DNA of 6,407 nt from Endomicrobium sp. (lineage in GTDB: Bacteria; Elusimicrobiota; Endomicrobiia; Endomicrobiales; Endomicrobiaceae): NCBI GenBank assembly GCA_031278405.1, contig JAITKL010000031.1:1-6407 (forward strand), read 5' to 3'. Under the pieces are notes generated by a model. That model was not told the DNA's origin and did no database searches. It saw only the letters and a program-made list of their open reading frames with translations. Made by a program: the position numbers and the translations under genes. Shown piece by piece: positions 1 to 6,106 of the stretch; the first letter of the stretch is position 1, and each line of letters starts with the position of its first letter.

Positions 1-690
1 ACTATTTCAAAAACATCTTTAGTAGGGAGTGTCATAAAAAATAAGCCTGCGGCTCAAGCCGGACTTATAAGCGGAGACAGAATAAAATCCATTGATGGGG
101 CAGAAGTAAATACATGGAGGGAAATGATAGAAAATCTAAAAAATAAAGCTGATAAACGGGCTATTTTTGTAGTTGAGCGAGGCGCCTATACTTTTGACGC
201 GATCTTAACTGTAGATAAAAACCCTGTTACTGGCACAGGCGTTATTGGCATAGCCCCTTTTATAGGAAAATCAAAAGCAGGTTTTTTTGAGTCTGTTTAT
301 TTGGGCATAAAAGCTCCTCTTTCCCAAACTTTTATGACTGTTGAATATCTCATTGTCAAACTGATTTCGCTTGAAAAGCCTGACATGTCAGGACCTATAG
401 GCATAATGCAGTTGATGGGTAAAGCTACTAAATCTGGGATGGCTGATTATTTGAAATTTCTTGCTGTTATATCGGTGGCTTTAGGCATGTTTAATTTATT
501 TCCAATACCTATGGTTGACGGCGGTATGGTAGTTTTGTTTGTTATAGAAGGCATAATTAGAAAACAGATAAGTACAAAAGTTGTGCAAGTTTATAATACT
601 ATTGGTTTGATTTTTGTTCTTGGAGTTTTTATCTTTGCAACGTATAGTGACTTTTTGAGATTAGACATAGGCAAACTATTCGGCAAGTAA
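1..690 (+). CDS. rseP: RseP-type site-2 intramembrane zinc metalloprotease (M50), 3' part
   Basis: The frame is open from the first base, so the gene begins upstream of the window and the ATG at 124 is internal, not a start. The 229 visible residues begin in a PDZ domain (about residues 1-64), with the typical stretch AAQAGLISGDRIKSIDG. Hydrophobic segments follow near residues 98-120, 150-172 and 198-217. The conserved C-terminal motif FNLFPIPMVDGG ends near residue 175; its Asp173 (bases 517-519) corresponds to the zinc-ligand aspartate of the family's LDG motif. The HExxH half of the active site would lie upstream and is not visible. Members of this family cleave membrane-spanning anti-sigma factors or signal-peptide remnants within the inner membrane. 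The motif reads MVDGGM where LDGGH is more usual, a mild variation. In many bacteria this gene sits beside dxr and ispG, as it does with ispG here. The family call is secure; the physiological substrate cannot be inferred. Confidence 0.93.
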   Translation, partial: TISKTSLVGSVIKNKPAAQAGLISGDRIKSIDGAEVNTWREMIENLKNKADKRAIFVVERGAYTFDAILTVDKNPVTGTGVIGIAPFIGKSKAGFFESVYLGIKAPLSQTFMTVEYLIVKLISLEKPDMSGPIGIMQLMGKATKSGMADYLKFLAVISVALGMFNLFPIPMVDGGMVVLFVIEGIIRKQISTKVVQVYNTIGLIFVLGVFIFATYSDFLRLDIGKLFGK

Positions 691-943
691 TAGAGTTTGT
701 ATTTTAATTCATACATCCTTATCCTTAGCCTAAATTTAAAATACTATGAGCTTTCTAGCTCTTTGCCTTTATCGCCACATATTGCTAGAGTTTTTATCAG
801 GAATCCAAGATAAAGTGCCAAAGTAGTTTGTTGTATTTGTATGTTTAATAAAGTAAATTTTTAAAAGGACAAATAGAACTGAACAAAATTTTATTTAAGG
901 TACAGATTAATTTACATCCTAATCTAGTGATGTCCCAAAACTC
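691..943. other. Gene-poor stretch with possible decayed coding sequence
   Basis: No start codon with a ribosome binding site and no recognisable protein is found on either strand here. Two short open stretches look like possible remnants. On the minus strand, 860 down to 744 encodes 38 residues ending in a stop, including the protein-like run LALYLGFLIKTLAICG and a charged end KGKELESS. On the plus strand, 852-947 encodes 31 residues that include KILFKVQINLHPNLVMSQNS before its stop. Neither has an ATG with a Shine-Dalgarno, and I recognise neither. A bulged hairpin lies at 914-933. No convincing sigma-70 promoter, tRNA or strong terminator was found. The stretch may be the remains of one or more lost genes, or simply a long spacer between rseP and ispG. 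Confidence 0.4.
914..933. other. Bulged inverted repeat (hairpin) before the small frame
   Basis: The outer arms ACATC (914-918) and GATGT (929-933) are complementary, and the inner arms CTA (919-921) and TAG (925-927) continue the stem, with one unpaired T at 928 and a three-base loop ATC. This gives eight base pairs with one bulge. No run of T follows on the + strand, so it does not look like an intrinsic terminator. It could be an operator or RNA structure, a remnant end of an inserted element, or chance in A+T-rich DNA. Confidence 0.3.
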
Positions 944-1159
944 ATGAAAGAGTCTATAAGTTTAATGTCTGAACTAAAAGAGTCACTTCATTCTGTTCAT
1001 TGCGTCGCTAAACTTTATGAGAAAATTGCGAATATCCACCATTTTAGCGGTGGTAACGAAGGTATAAAATTGAACTTTTTTACAATTTTATATCAAATTT
1101 TGAATACGAAAAACGCCAGAGATTCTATCAGTTTGTTAAAACATTATTTTGGCGAGTAA
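944..1159 (+). CDS. Unrecognised small protein frame (71 aa), possibly a remnant
   Basis: I do not recognise this product. The frame encodes 71 residues, mostly of a helix-forming, charged and leucine-rich character, with a central HHFSGGNEG stretch and no membrane segment or signal peptide. The reading frame is open back to 923, just after a stop at 920-922. The ATG at 944 has no Shine-Dalgarno upstream (the bases before it are C- and A-rich), and neither does the alternative ATG at 965. The frame ends at 1159, one base before the ispG start, so it could be translated ahead of ispG and coupled to it, or it could be the surviving 3' end of a larger gene whose front has been lost in 691-943. 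The absence of a ribosome binding site and the gene-poor DNA upstream favour the remnant reading; the clean open frame and tight junction with ispG favour a real small gene. A CCACC/GGTGG inverted repeat at 1036-1053 lies within it. Confidence 0.35.
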   Translation: MKESISLMSELKESLHSVHCVAKLYEKIANIHHFSGGNEGIKLNFFTILYQILNTKNARDSISLLKHYFGE

Positions 1160-1160
1160 A

Positions 1161-2258
1161 ATGAAATTTTATAAGAGAAATCAAACAAGAAAAGTTAATA
1201 TCGGCGGTGTTATAATAGGTGGTGGTGCGCCTATTGCTGTACAGTCTATGACTAACACAAATACAAAAAATTGGAAAGCGACTGTAAAACAAATAAAGCA
1301 GCTTGAAGAAGTTGGTTGCGAAATAGTAAGAGTTTCTCTGCCCGACATGGAGTCTGCTTATAACGTAAGCAGAATAAAAAAGAATATAAAAATTCCATTA
1401 GTAGCGGACATTCATTTTGATTACAAAATAGCTTTAGAAGCAATAAAACAAGGCGTAGATAAATTAAGAATCAATCCTGGAAATATAGGCTCAAAAGACA
1501 AAGTTGAAATTTTAGCAAAAGAAGCTAAAAAAGCTCATATTCCTATAAGAATTGGAGTCAATGCAGGGTCGTTAAAAGAAGTTCATAATTTCTTTGACGA
1601 CGCTTCTCGTGCTAAAGCTCTTGCCAACGTGGCAATAGAACATGCAATGATTTTAGAAAAGCATGATTTTTTTGATATAGTTGTTTCGCTAAAAGCTTCA
1701 AATATTGATACAACGATTCAGGCGTATAAAATTTTTGCTTCAAAGAGAAATTATTCGTTGCATTTAGGCATAACGGAATCTGGTTCAATTTTTAGTGGTA
1801 CTATAAAATCTTCGGCAGGTCTTGGTATTATACTTTACGATGGCATAGGCGACACGGTGAGAATATCTTTAACTGCAGATCCTATTGAAGAGGTAAAAGT
1901 TGCATATTCTCTCCTACAATCTTTAGAACTTAGAAGTTCTGGAATAGAAATAATTTCGTGTCCCACTTGTTCAAGAACTCAAGTTGATTTGATAAAAATG
2001 GTTTCAGATATGGAAAATAGAGTGGTAACACTAAAAGATTTAAGAAAACTTTCTAAGCCTATAAAGGTAGCGATGATGGGTTGCGTCGTCAATGGTCACG
2101 GAGAAGCAAAAGACGCGGATTTTGGAATAACTGGCGCCAAAGATGGTGGAATATTGTTCCAAAATGGCGAGATTATCGGAAAAGTAAAACCTGATAACTG
2201 GGTTTCAAAGCTTGTTTCTATGATAAAAGATCGTCTGACCAACAATTCGGAGGACTAA
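1161..2258 (+). CDS. ispG: 4-hydroxy-3-methylbut-2-en-1-yl diphosphate synthase (IspG/GcpE)
   Basis: IspG reductively converts methylerythritol 2,4-cyclodiphosphate to HMBPP, the second-last step of the MEP isoprenoid pathway, in the cytoplasm with a [4Fe-4S] cluster. The 365-residue product has the N-terminal TIM-barrel part with the family signature GGGAPIAVQSMTNTNT (about residues 17-32) and barrel stretches such as VADIHFDY and LRINPGNIG. The C-terminal iron-sulfur domain carries the cluster ligands: CPTC gives Cys267 and Cys270, and GCVVNGHGE gives Cys308 and Glu315, matching the three-Cys-one-Glu set known for the family. It is the compact two-domain form, without the large insertion found in plant and chlamydial enzymes. 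I chose the ATG at 1161; a TTG at 1149 in frame would add four residues and overlap the preceding small frame. The ribosome binding site is weak (GGCGAG, 1151-1156). The stop is one base before greA, implying co-transcription. The identification is certain. Confidence 0.98.
   Translation: MKFYKRNQTRKVNIGGVIIGGGAPIAVQSMTNTNTKNWKATVKQIKQLEEVGCEIVRVSLPDMESAYNVSRIKKNIKIPLVADIHFDYKIALEAIKQGVDKLRINPGNIGSKDKVEILAKEAKKAHIPIRIGVNAGSLKEVHNFFDDASRAKALANVAIEHAMILEKHDFFDIVVSLKASNIDTTIQAYKIFASKRNYSLHLGITESGSIFSGTIKSSAGLGIILYDGIGDTVRISLTADPIEEVKVAYSLLQSLELRSSGIEIISCPTCSRTQVDLIKMVSDMENRVVTLKDLRKLSKPIKVAMMGCVVNGHGEAKDADFGITGAKDGGILFQNGEIIGKVKPDNWVSKLVSMIKDRLTNNSED
2249..2253 (+). promoter_or_regulatory. Strong Shine-Dalgarno of greA
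   Basis: GGAGG lies six bases before the greA ATG and inside the last codons of ispG. It fixes the greA start and makes translational coupling to ispG likely. Confidence 0.85.
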
Positions 2259-2259
2259 A

Positions 2260-2724
2260 ATGGCAGAGATTTATTTGACAAGAGATGGCAGAGAAAAACT
2301 TATTAAAGAATTGAAAGAGTTGCAAAAAAGAAAGTCTTTAATTCAAGATGAAATAGCAAGAACTAGAGAACACGGCGATTTAAGAGAAAATGCGGAGTAC
2401 CATGCTGCAAAAGAAGCTCTTACAGATCTTATGCGAAGAATAATGGAGTTAGACTCAAAAATTGCCAGAGCAAAAATTATAGAAGATCAAAATATAGAAA
2501 CCGATAAAGTATTTATAGGAGTTACAGTCACCATACAAGATGAAGATGGTGATAAGTATGAATATACTGTCGTAGATTTAGAAGAGGCCGATCCTTCTAC
2601 AAATAAAATATCTGTTCAGTCTCCTCTTATACAAGGACTGCTTGGACATAAAGCTGGAGAAACTGTTAAAGTTGAGCTACCTGCAGGCAAAACAAAGTTT
2701 AAAATATTAAAAATTTCAAGATAG
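2260..2724 (+). CDS. greA: Transcription elongation factor GreA
   Basis: GreA enters the secondary channel of backtracked RNA polymerase and stimulates cleavage of the extruded 3' end of the transcript, which rescues stalled complexes. The product of 154 residues is close to the usual 155-160. The N-terminal part (about residues 1-75) is the antiparallel coiled coil; its tip has the conserved TREHGDLRENAEYHAAKE, with Asp40 and Glu43 matching the acidic pair that positions the catalytic magnesium. The C-terminal part (about 80-154) is the FKBP-like domain with the typical SPLIQGLLGHKAGETV stretch. The ATG follows the ispG stop by one base and has a strong Shine-Dalgarno, so the pair is almost certainly one transcript. 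The intact acidic tip argues for the cleavage-stimulating factor and not an inhibitory Gfh-type paralogue. Nothing is truncated. Confidence 0.97.
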   Translation: MAEIYLTRDGREKLIKELKELQKRKSLIQDEIARTREHGDLRENAEYHAAKEALTDLMRRIMELDSKIARAKIIEDQNIETDKVFIGVTVTIQDEDGDKYEYTVVDLEEADPSTNKISVQSPLIQGLLGHKAGETVKVELPAGKTKFKILKISR

Positions 2725-2728
2725 TTTT

Positions 2729-2833
2729 ATGGTTTATTTATCATTTGCAAACTTGACCGCCAATCTTAAATGGCATAGAGATTCTCAGATTTTTGCTGGA
2801 ATTATGATGGCAAGTGTAGCATATATTTTATAG
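2729..2833 (+). pseudogene. Short membrane-like fragment, possibly the C-terminal end of a PAP2 phosphatase
   Basis: This 34-codon frame starts at an ATG four bases after the greA stop, without a clear Shine-Dalgarno. It ends in a hydrophobic segment (FAGIMMASVAYIL). The run HRDSQIFAG resembles the third motif of PAP2-family membrane phosphatases (pattern H-x-x-S-D-x-x-x-G): the His, Ser and Gly line up, and the hydrophobic helix that follows is also typical, but the conserved Asp is Gln here and the Ser-Arg pair expected upstream is missing. If the resemblance is real, this is the decayed tail of a lost gene whose front was deleted. The resemblance is short and by eye, so it may be chance. 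It fills most of the greA-proS gap; I see no convincing promoter or terminator in that gap. Confidence 0.22.
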
Positions 2834-2853
2834 GTATAACGAGACTAATAGAC

Positions 2854-2858
2854 AGAGG
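2854..2858 (+). promoter_or_regulatory. Shine-Dalgarno of proS
   Basis: AGAGG sits five bases before the ATG at 2864, supporting that start over any later in-frame ATG. Confidence 0.75.
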
Positions 2859-2863
2859 TATTT

Positions 2864-4570
2864 ATGTTTTTTACGAAAATGTTAATCCCGACTTTAAGAG
2901 AAGATCCTTCAGATGCAGATAGTATATCTGCAAAACTGATGATTAGAGCGGGAATGATACGCAAGCTGGCTTCGGGATTTTATGAATTTTTGCCTTTAGG
3001 GTTAAAAGTTTTAAGAAAGGTTGAAAATATAATAAGAGAAGAAATGAATGCTGCTGGCGGTCAAGAGATGAGTCTTCCTTTGGTGTTTCCAAAGGATTTG
3101 TGGATTGAGACTGGACGGTGGAGTATTTACGGTAAAGAGCTTTTTAGATTTAAAGATAGAAAAGAAGCTGAATTTTGTTTGGCTCCTACGGCGGAAGAAG
3201 CTGTAACAGATTTAGTAAGAAAAGAAATCAAATCTTACAGGCAATTTCCCTTGATGCTGTATCAGTTTGGTACAAAGTTTAGGGATGAAATTCGTCCTCG
3301 TTTTGGCGTTATGCGTGCTAAAGAATTTCTGATGAAAGATGCATATTCATTTCATAGTGACGAAGTTGATTTGGAAAGATATTATAAGATTATGTTTGAC
3401 GCTTATACAAATGTCTGTAAAAGATGTGGTTTTAAGTTTCGTGCAGTTGAGGCCGCTTCAGGCGCTATAGGTGGATCTTTTTCCCACGAATTTATGATTT
3501 TGGCAGAGACTGGTGAGGAAGAAATTGTATGGTGTGATTGTGGGTATGGAGCAAATAGTGAAAAAGCCGAATGTTTACCAATATATCAGCCAAAAAAAGA
3601 ATCTTTATCTTTGGAAGAAGTTTTAACTCCTAACGTCGGGACTGTTGAAGACGTCACAAAGTTTTTAGAGACTTCTCCAGGAAAGTTTATTAAAACTATG
3701 GTCTATAAAGCTGACGGTGATCCTGTTGTTGTTTTGGTGAGAGGCGATCATAAAATAAACGAAATAAAACTTCAGATCTTGCTTGGCGTTGATGATATTG
3801 TACTTGCCGATGTGCAGACAGTTGTTTCTATAACTAATTCTCCTTTGGGTTTTGCTGGCCCTGTTGGGCTTACAGGCGTTAAAATTATTGCAGATTTGTC
3901 TGTAGTTAAGATTTCAAATGCAATTGTCGGGGCAAATAAAAAAGATTATCATCTTAAAAATGTAAATTATAATAGAGATTACAATGCGGATATTGTCGCT
4001 GATATAAGAAAAGTTATGCGTGGAGACATCTGTCCAAAATGTAAGAAAGAAAATTTAAGATTTTCAAGAGGCATTGAAGTAGGACATATTTTTAAATTGG
4101 GTACAAAATACTCTAAATCTATGAATGCAATGTATTTGGATGCAAATGGCAAAGAAAATCTCATAGTGATGGGTTGTTATGGTATAGGCATTACAAGAAT
4201 TCTTGCCGCTGCTATAGAACAATCTCACGATGACAATGGAATAATATGGACTGACAATATGTCTCCTTTTAACGTCGTAGTAATACCTGTAAATTACGCC
4301 GATGCGAAAATCAAAGAAACAACAGATAAACTTTATAAGGAGTTAACTTCAAAAGGCATAGACATTTTGGTTGATGACAGAGATGAAAGAGCCGGTATCA
4401 AGTTTAAAGATGCCGACTTGATAGGTATTCCATACAGAATAACTATTGGAGAAAAGAATCTTGAAAAAGGGTATGTTGAATTAAAAGCAAGAAGAGATGG
4501 CAAAAAAGGTATTAAACTTTTAAGCCCACAAGAAGCTTTGTCTGAAATAATAAAAATATTCAACAATTAA
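2864..4570 (+). CDS. proS: Prolyl-tRNA synthetase, bacterial type with editing domain
   Basis: The enzyme attaches proline to tRNA-Pro in the cytoplasm. The 568 residues match the usual length of the bacterial (ProS type 1) form. The class II catalytic core opens with the typical TLREDPSDADSISAKLMIRA segment; motif 1 lies around LPLVFPKDLW, motif 2 is FRDEIRPRFGVMR (residues 139-151), and motif 3 is GCYGIGITR with Arg445. Between motifs 2 and 3, about residues 225-390, is the insertion domain that hydrolyses mischarged alanyl-tRNA; Lys277 in GKFIKTMVYKA falls where the editing lysine of the E. coli enzyme (Lys279) is known. The C-terminal part from about residue 460 is the class II anticodon-binding domain, with VDDRDERAGIKFKDADLIG. 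Cysteine pairs CDC (224-226) and CPKC (390-393) bracket the insertion and could hold a structural metal; that is inference. The gene follows greA after 139 bases and probably shares its transcript. It is intact. Confidence 0.98.
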   Translation: MFFTKMLIPTLREDPSDADSISAKLMIRAGMIRKLASGFYEFLPLGLKVLRKVENIIREEMNAAGGQEMSLPLVFPKDLWIETGRWSIYGKELFRFKDRKEAEFCLAPTAEEAVTDLVRKEIKSYRQFPLMLYQFGTKFRDEIRPRFGVMRAKEFLMKDAYSFHSDEVDLERYYKIMFDAYTNVCKRCGFKFRAVEAASGAIGGSFSHEFMILAETGEEEIVWCDCGYGANSEKAECLPIYQPKKESLSLEEVLTPNVGTVEDVTKFLETSPGKFIKTMVYKADGDPVVVLVRGDHKINEIKLQILLGVDDIVLADVQTVVSITNSPLGFAGPVGLTGVKIIADLSVVKISNAIVGANKKDYHLKNVNYNRDYNADIVADIRKVMRGDICPKCKKENLRFSRGIEVGHIFKLGTKYSKSMNAMYLDANGKENLIVMGCYGIGITRILAAAIEQSHDDNGIIWTDNMSPFNVVVIPVNYADAKIKETTDKLYKELTSKGIDILVDDRDERAGIKFKDADLIGIPYRITIGEKNLEKGYVELKARRDGKKGIKLLSPQEALSEIIKIFNN

Positions 4571-4684
4571 CTTAAATATTGCCTCTACATAAAAAACGCT
4601 TTGGTGATTATAGTTTTAATGTTTCATAATTTTTTGTATCGTAGATTTTGTTAGCTAATAGAAGTAAATGGGAGCAGAATAAAA
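4571..4684 (+). other. proS-permease intergenic spacer
   Basis: This A+T-rich spacer of 114 bases holds no gene. A weak five-base-pair A/T inverted repeat (ATTAT 4607-4611 with ATAAT 4626-4630) is followed by six T residues at 4631-4635 and just before; it could end the proS transcript but is too unstable to call confidently. The permease ribosome binding site (GGGAG, 4670-4674) lies ten bases before its ATG, a slightly long spacing. I see no clear -35/-10 pair, although the change in function from proS to the permease would make a promoter here reasonable. Confidence 0.35.
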
Positions 4685-6103
4685 ATGAAGGATTTTTTTA
4701 AACTCAAAGAAAATAATACTACGATCTATACTGAAATAATAGCAGGCATAACGACATTCTTCACAATGGCATACATTATTTTTGTAAACCCCGCTATTTT
4801 GTCGCTCAATCCGGGAATGCCGTGGTTTGGTATTTTTGCCGCTACAATCTTAGCTTCGGCTTTTGGGACAATGTTTATGGCTTTGTTTGCGAATGTTCCT
4901 TTTGCTCTTGCTCCCGGAATGGGTGCCAATGCATTCTTTACTTTTGTTATATGCAAACAAATGGGTTTTTCATGGCAGGAAGCTCTATTTATAGTAACAA
5001 TATGTGGCTTTTTTATAATCCTAATCACTGTAACAGAACTTAGAAAAATGATCGTTAAAGCAATACCAGATTTTCTTAAAGATTCTATCAGTGGCGGTAT
5101 AGGTCTGTTTATAGCATACATAGGTTTTAAAAATGCATCTTTCTTAAAATTTTTATCTGACTCGGGAAATTATAGCTTGTTAGACAATGGTAGTATTATT
5201 GCAAACAGCGCTGTGGTTCCATCTTTAGTTTCTTTTAACAATCCTCATGCATTGTTGGGACTTATAGGTCTTATAATAATGTCCTTGTTTGTTATAAAAA
5301 AAGTCAGAGGTTCAATTTTTATAGGAATAGTTGCGACTATTCTGATAGGCATTCCTATGGAAATAGTTGACCTTTCGAACGTTAAACTTTTTGATCTCTA
5401 TTCTCTGAGAGCGTTAAGAGATGTTGCCTTTGCGGCTTTCAGTCAAGAGGGTATTGGAAATCTTTTTTCTGATTGGAACAAGATAATTCTTACAATAACT
5501 GCAATACTTGCTTTGTTGTTATCTGTAACTTTTGACGCTATAGGAACATTTATCGGAGCAGGCAGAGTAAGCGGAATTTTTGATACCGAAGAAGAAAAAA
5601 GTCTTGCAAATAAAAAAGGTATAAATTCAAAATTTGAAAAAGCTTTGTTTTCAGATGGTATTACAGCAGCGTTTAGCGGTCTTTTTGGTACTAGTAGTGT
5701 TACAACCTATGTTGAGAGTGCCGCGGGTATATCGATTGGAGGCAGGACAGGTTTAACGTCGCTTGTAGTCGCTATATTGTTTTTGCTCTGTCTTCCGTTT
5801 GCTTCACTTTTTAGCATTGTTCCTTCTGAGGCTACGGCTCCTGCTTTGATTATAGTTGGTGTTCTTATGATGTCTTCAGTTATGAATATTAATTGGTCTA
5901 ACCTTGAACAAGCTATTCCTGCATTTTTGACAATAAGCATAATGGCTTTTGCATTTAATATAAGCTATGGAATAGCGGCAGGGTTCATATTCCATTGTGT
6001 TATAAAGTTATTTCAAGGCAAGATAAAAGAAGTTCACCTAATATTGTCAGGCACGGCTATTCTGTTTTTAATCAATTTCGTCATAATTGCAATTAGAGGC
6101 TAA
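4685..6103 (+). CDS. Adenine/guanine/hypoxanthine permease (AzgA-like NCS2 family)
   Basis: This is an inner-membrane purine base transporter, expected to import adenine, guanine or hypoxanthine with protons. The 472 residues start with the subfamily-typical FFKLKENNTTIYTEIIAG, followed by a long series of hydrophobic segments (for example about 14-39, 47-89, 98-118, 266-290 and 357-400), in agreement with the 14-helix fold of the family. Family motifs are present: LAPGMGANAFFTF (Ala76 to Asn82 core), FDAIGTFIGAG from Phe283, and GTSSVTTYVESAAG from Gly335, with Glu344 in the substrate-binding region. These place it in the AzgA (AdeP/GhxP/PbuG) branch and not the UraA/UapA branch. The exact base preference cannot be read from sequence, so no symbol is given. 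A purine importer suits a bacterium that salvages bases from a host or rich surroundings. The stop is three bases before the next gene, suggesting one transcript. Confidence 0.94.
   Translation: MKDFFKLKENNTTIYTEIIAGITTFFTMAYIIFVNPAILSLNPGMPWFGIFAATILASAFGTMFMALFANVPFALAPGMGANAFFTFVICKQMGFSWQEALFIVTICGFFIILITVTELRKMIVKAIPDFLKDSISGGIGLFIAYIGFKNASFLKFLSDSGNYSLLDNGSIIANSAVVPSLVSFNNPHALLGLIGLIIMSLFVIKKVRGSIFIGIVATILIGIPMEIVDLSNVKLFDLYSLRALRDVAFAAFSQEGIGNLFSDWNKIILTITAILALLLSVTFDAIGTFIGAGRVSGIFDTEEEKSLANKKGINSKFEKALFSDGITAAFSGLFGTSSVTTYVESAAGISIGGRTGLTSLVVAILFLLCLPFASLFSIVPSEATAPALIIVGVLMMSSVMNINWSNLEQAIPAFLTISIMAFAFNISYGIAAGFIFHCVIKLFQGKIKEVHLILSGTAILFLINFVIIAIRG
6095..6099 (+). promoter_or_regulatory. 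Shine-Dalgarno of the lpd-like gene
   Basis: AGAGG lies seven bases before the ATG at 6107, within the last codons of the permease, which supports this start and translational coupling. Confidence 0.75.
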
Positions 6104-6106
6104 ATA

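Noticed and set aside
124..690. A 188-codon gene starting at the ATG at 124
   Set aside because: The same frame is open to base 1 and encodes the PDZ domain of RseP, so 124 is an internal methionine and the gene is truncated by the window edge.
748..764. Possible intrinsic terminator after rseP
   Set aside because: The stem GAGCT/AGCTC has only five base pairs and is followed by just three T residues, too weak to call.
1036..1053. CCACC/GGTGG inverted repeat as terminator or attenuator
   Set aside because: Five base pairs with an eight-base loop and no T run after it; it also lies inside the small frame, so no function can be supported.
1074..1111. Promoter for ispG in the A+T-rich stretch with TTTACA
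   Set aside because: No acceptable -10 hexamer is found at 16-18 bases, so the match is not better than expected in A+T-rich DNA.
1252..1443. Minus-strand frame of 63 codons within ispG
   Set aside because: It is antisense to a clearly conserved part of ispG and resembles no known protein.
2835..2840. TATAAC as a -10 element for proS
   Set aside because: The bases 17 upstream (AAGTGT) bear no resemblance to a -35 element, and the site overlaps the end of the 2729-2833 frame.
3979..4566. Two minus-strand frames inside proS (3979-4164 and 4333-4566)
   Set aside because: Both are antisense to conserved proS sequence, including motif 3 and the anticodon-binding domain, and look like no real protein.
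4822..5043. Plus-strand frame of 73 codons in another phase inside the permease
   Set aside because: It overlaps conserved permease motifs, and its cysteine- and aromatic-rich translation is typical of an out-of-phase reading.
4726..5121. 131-codon open frame on the minus strand
   Set aside because: It lies wholly antisense to the NCS2 permease, has no ribosome binding site context or recognisable family, and is the usual shadow of a hydrophobic coding sequence.
5707..5940. Minus-strand frame of 77 codons within the permease
   Set aside because: Antisense shadow of the C-terminal half of the permease.
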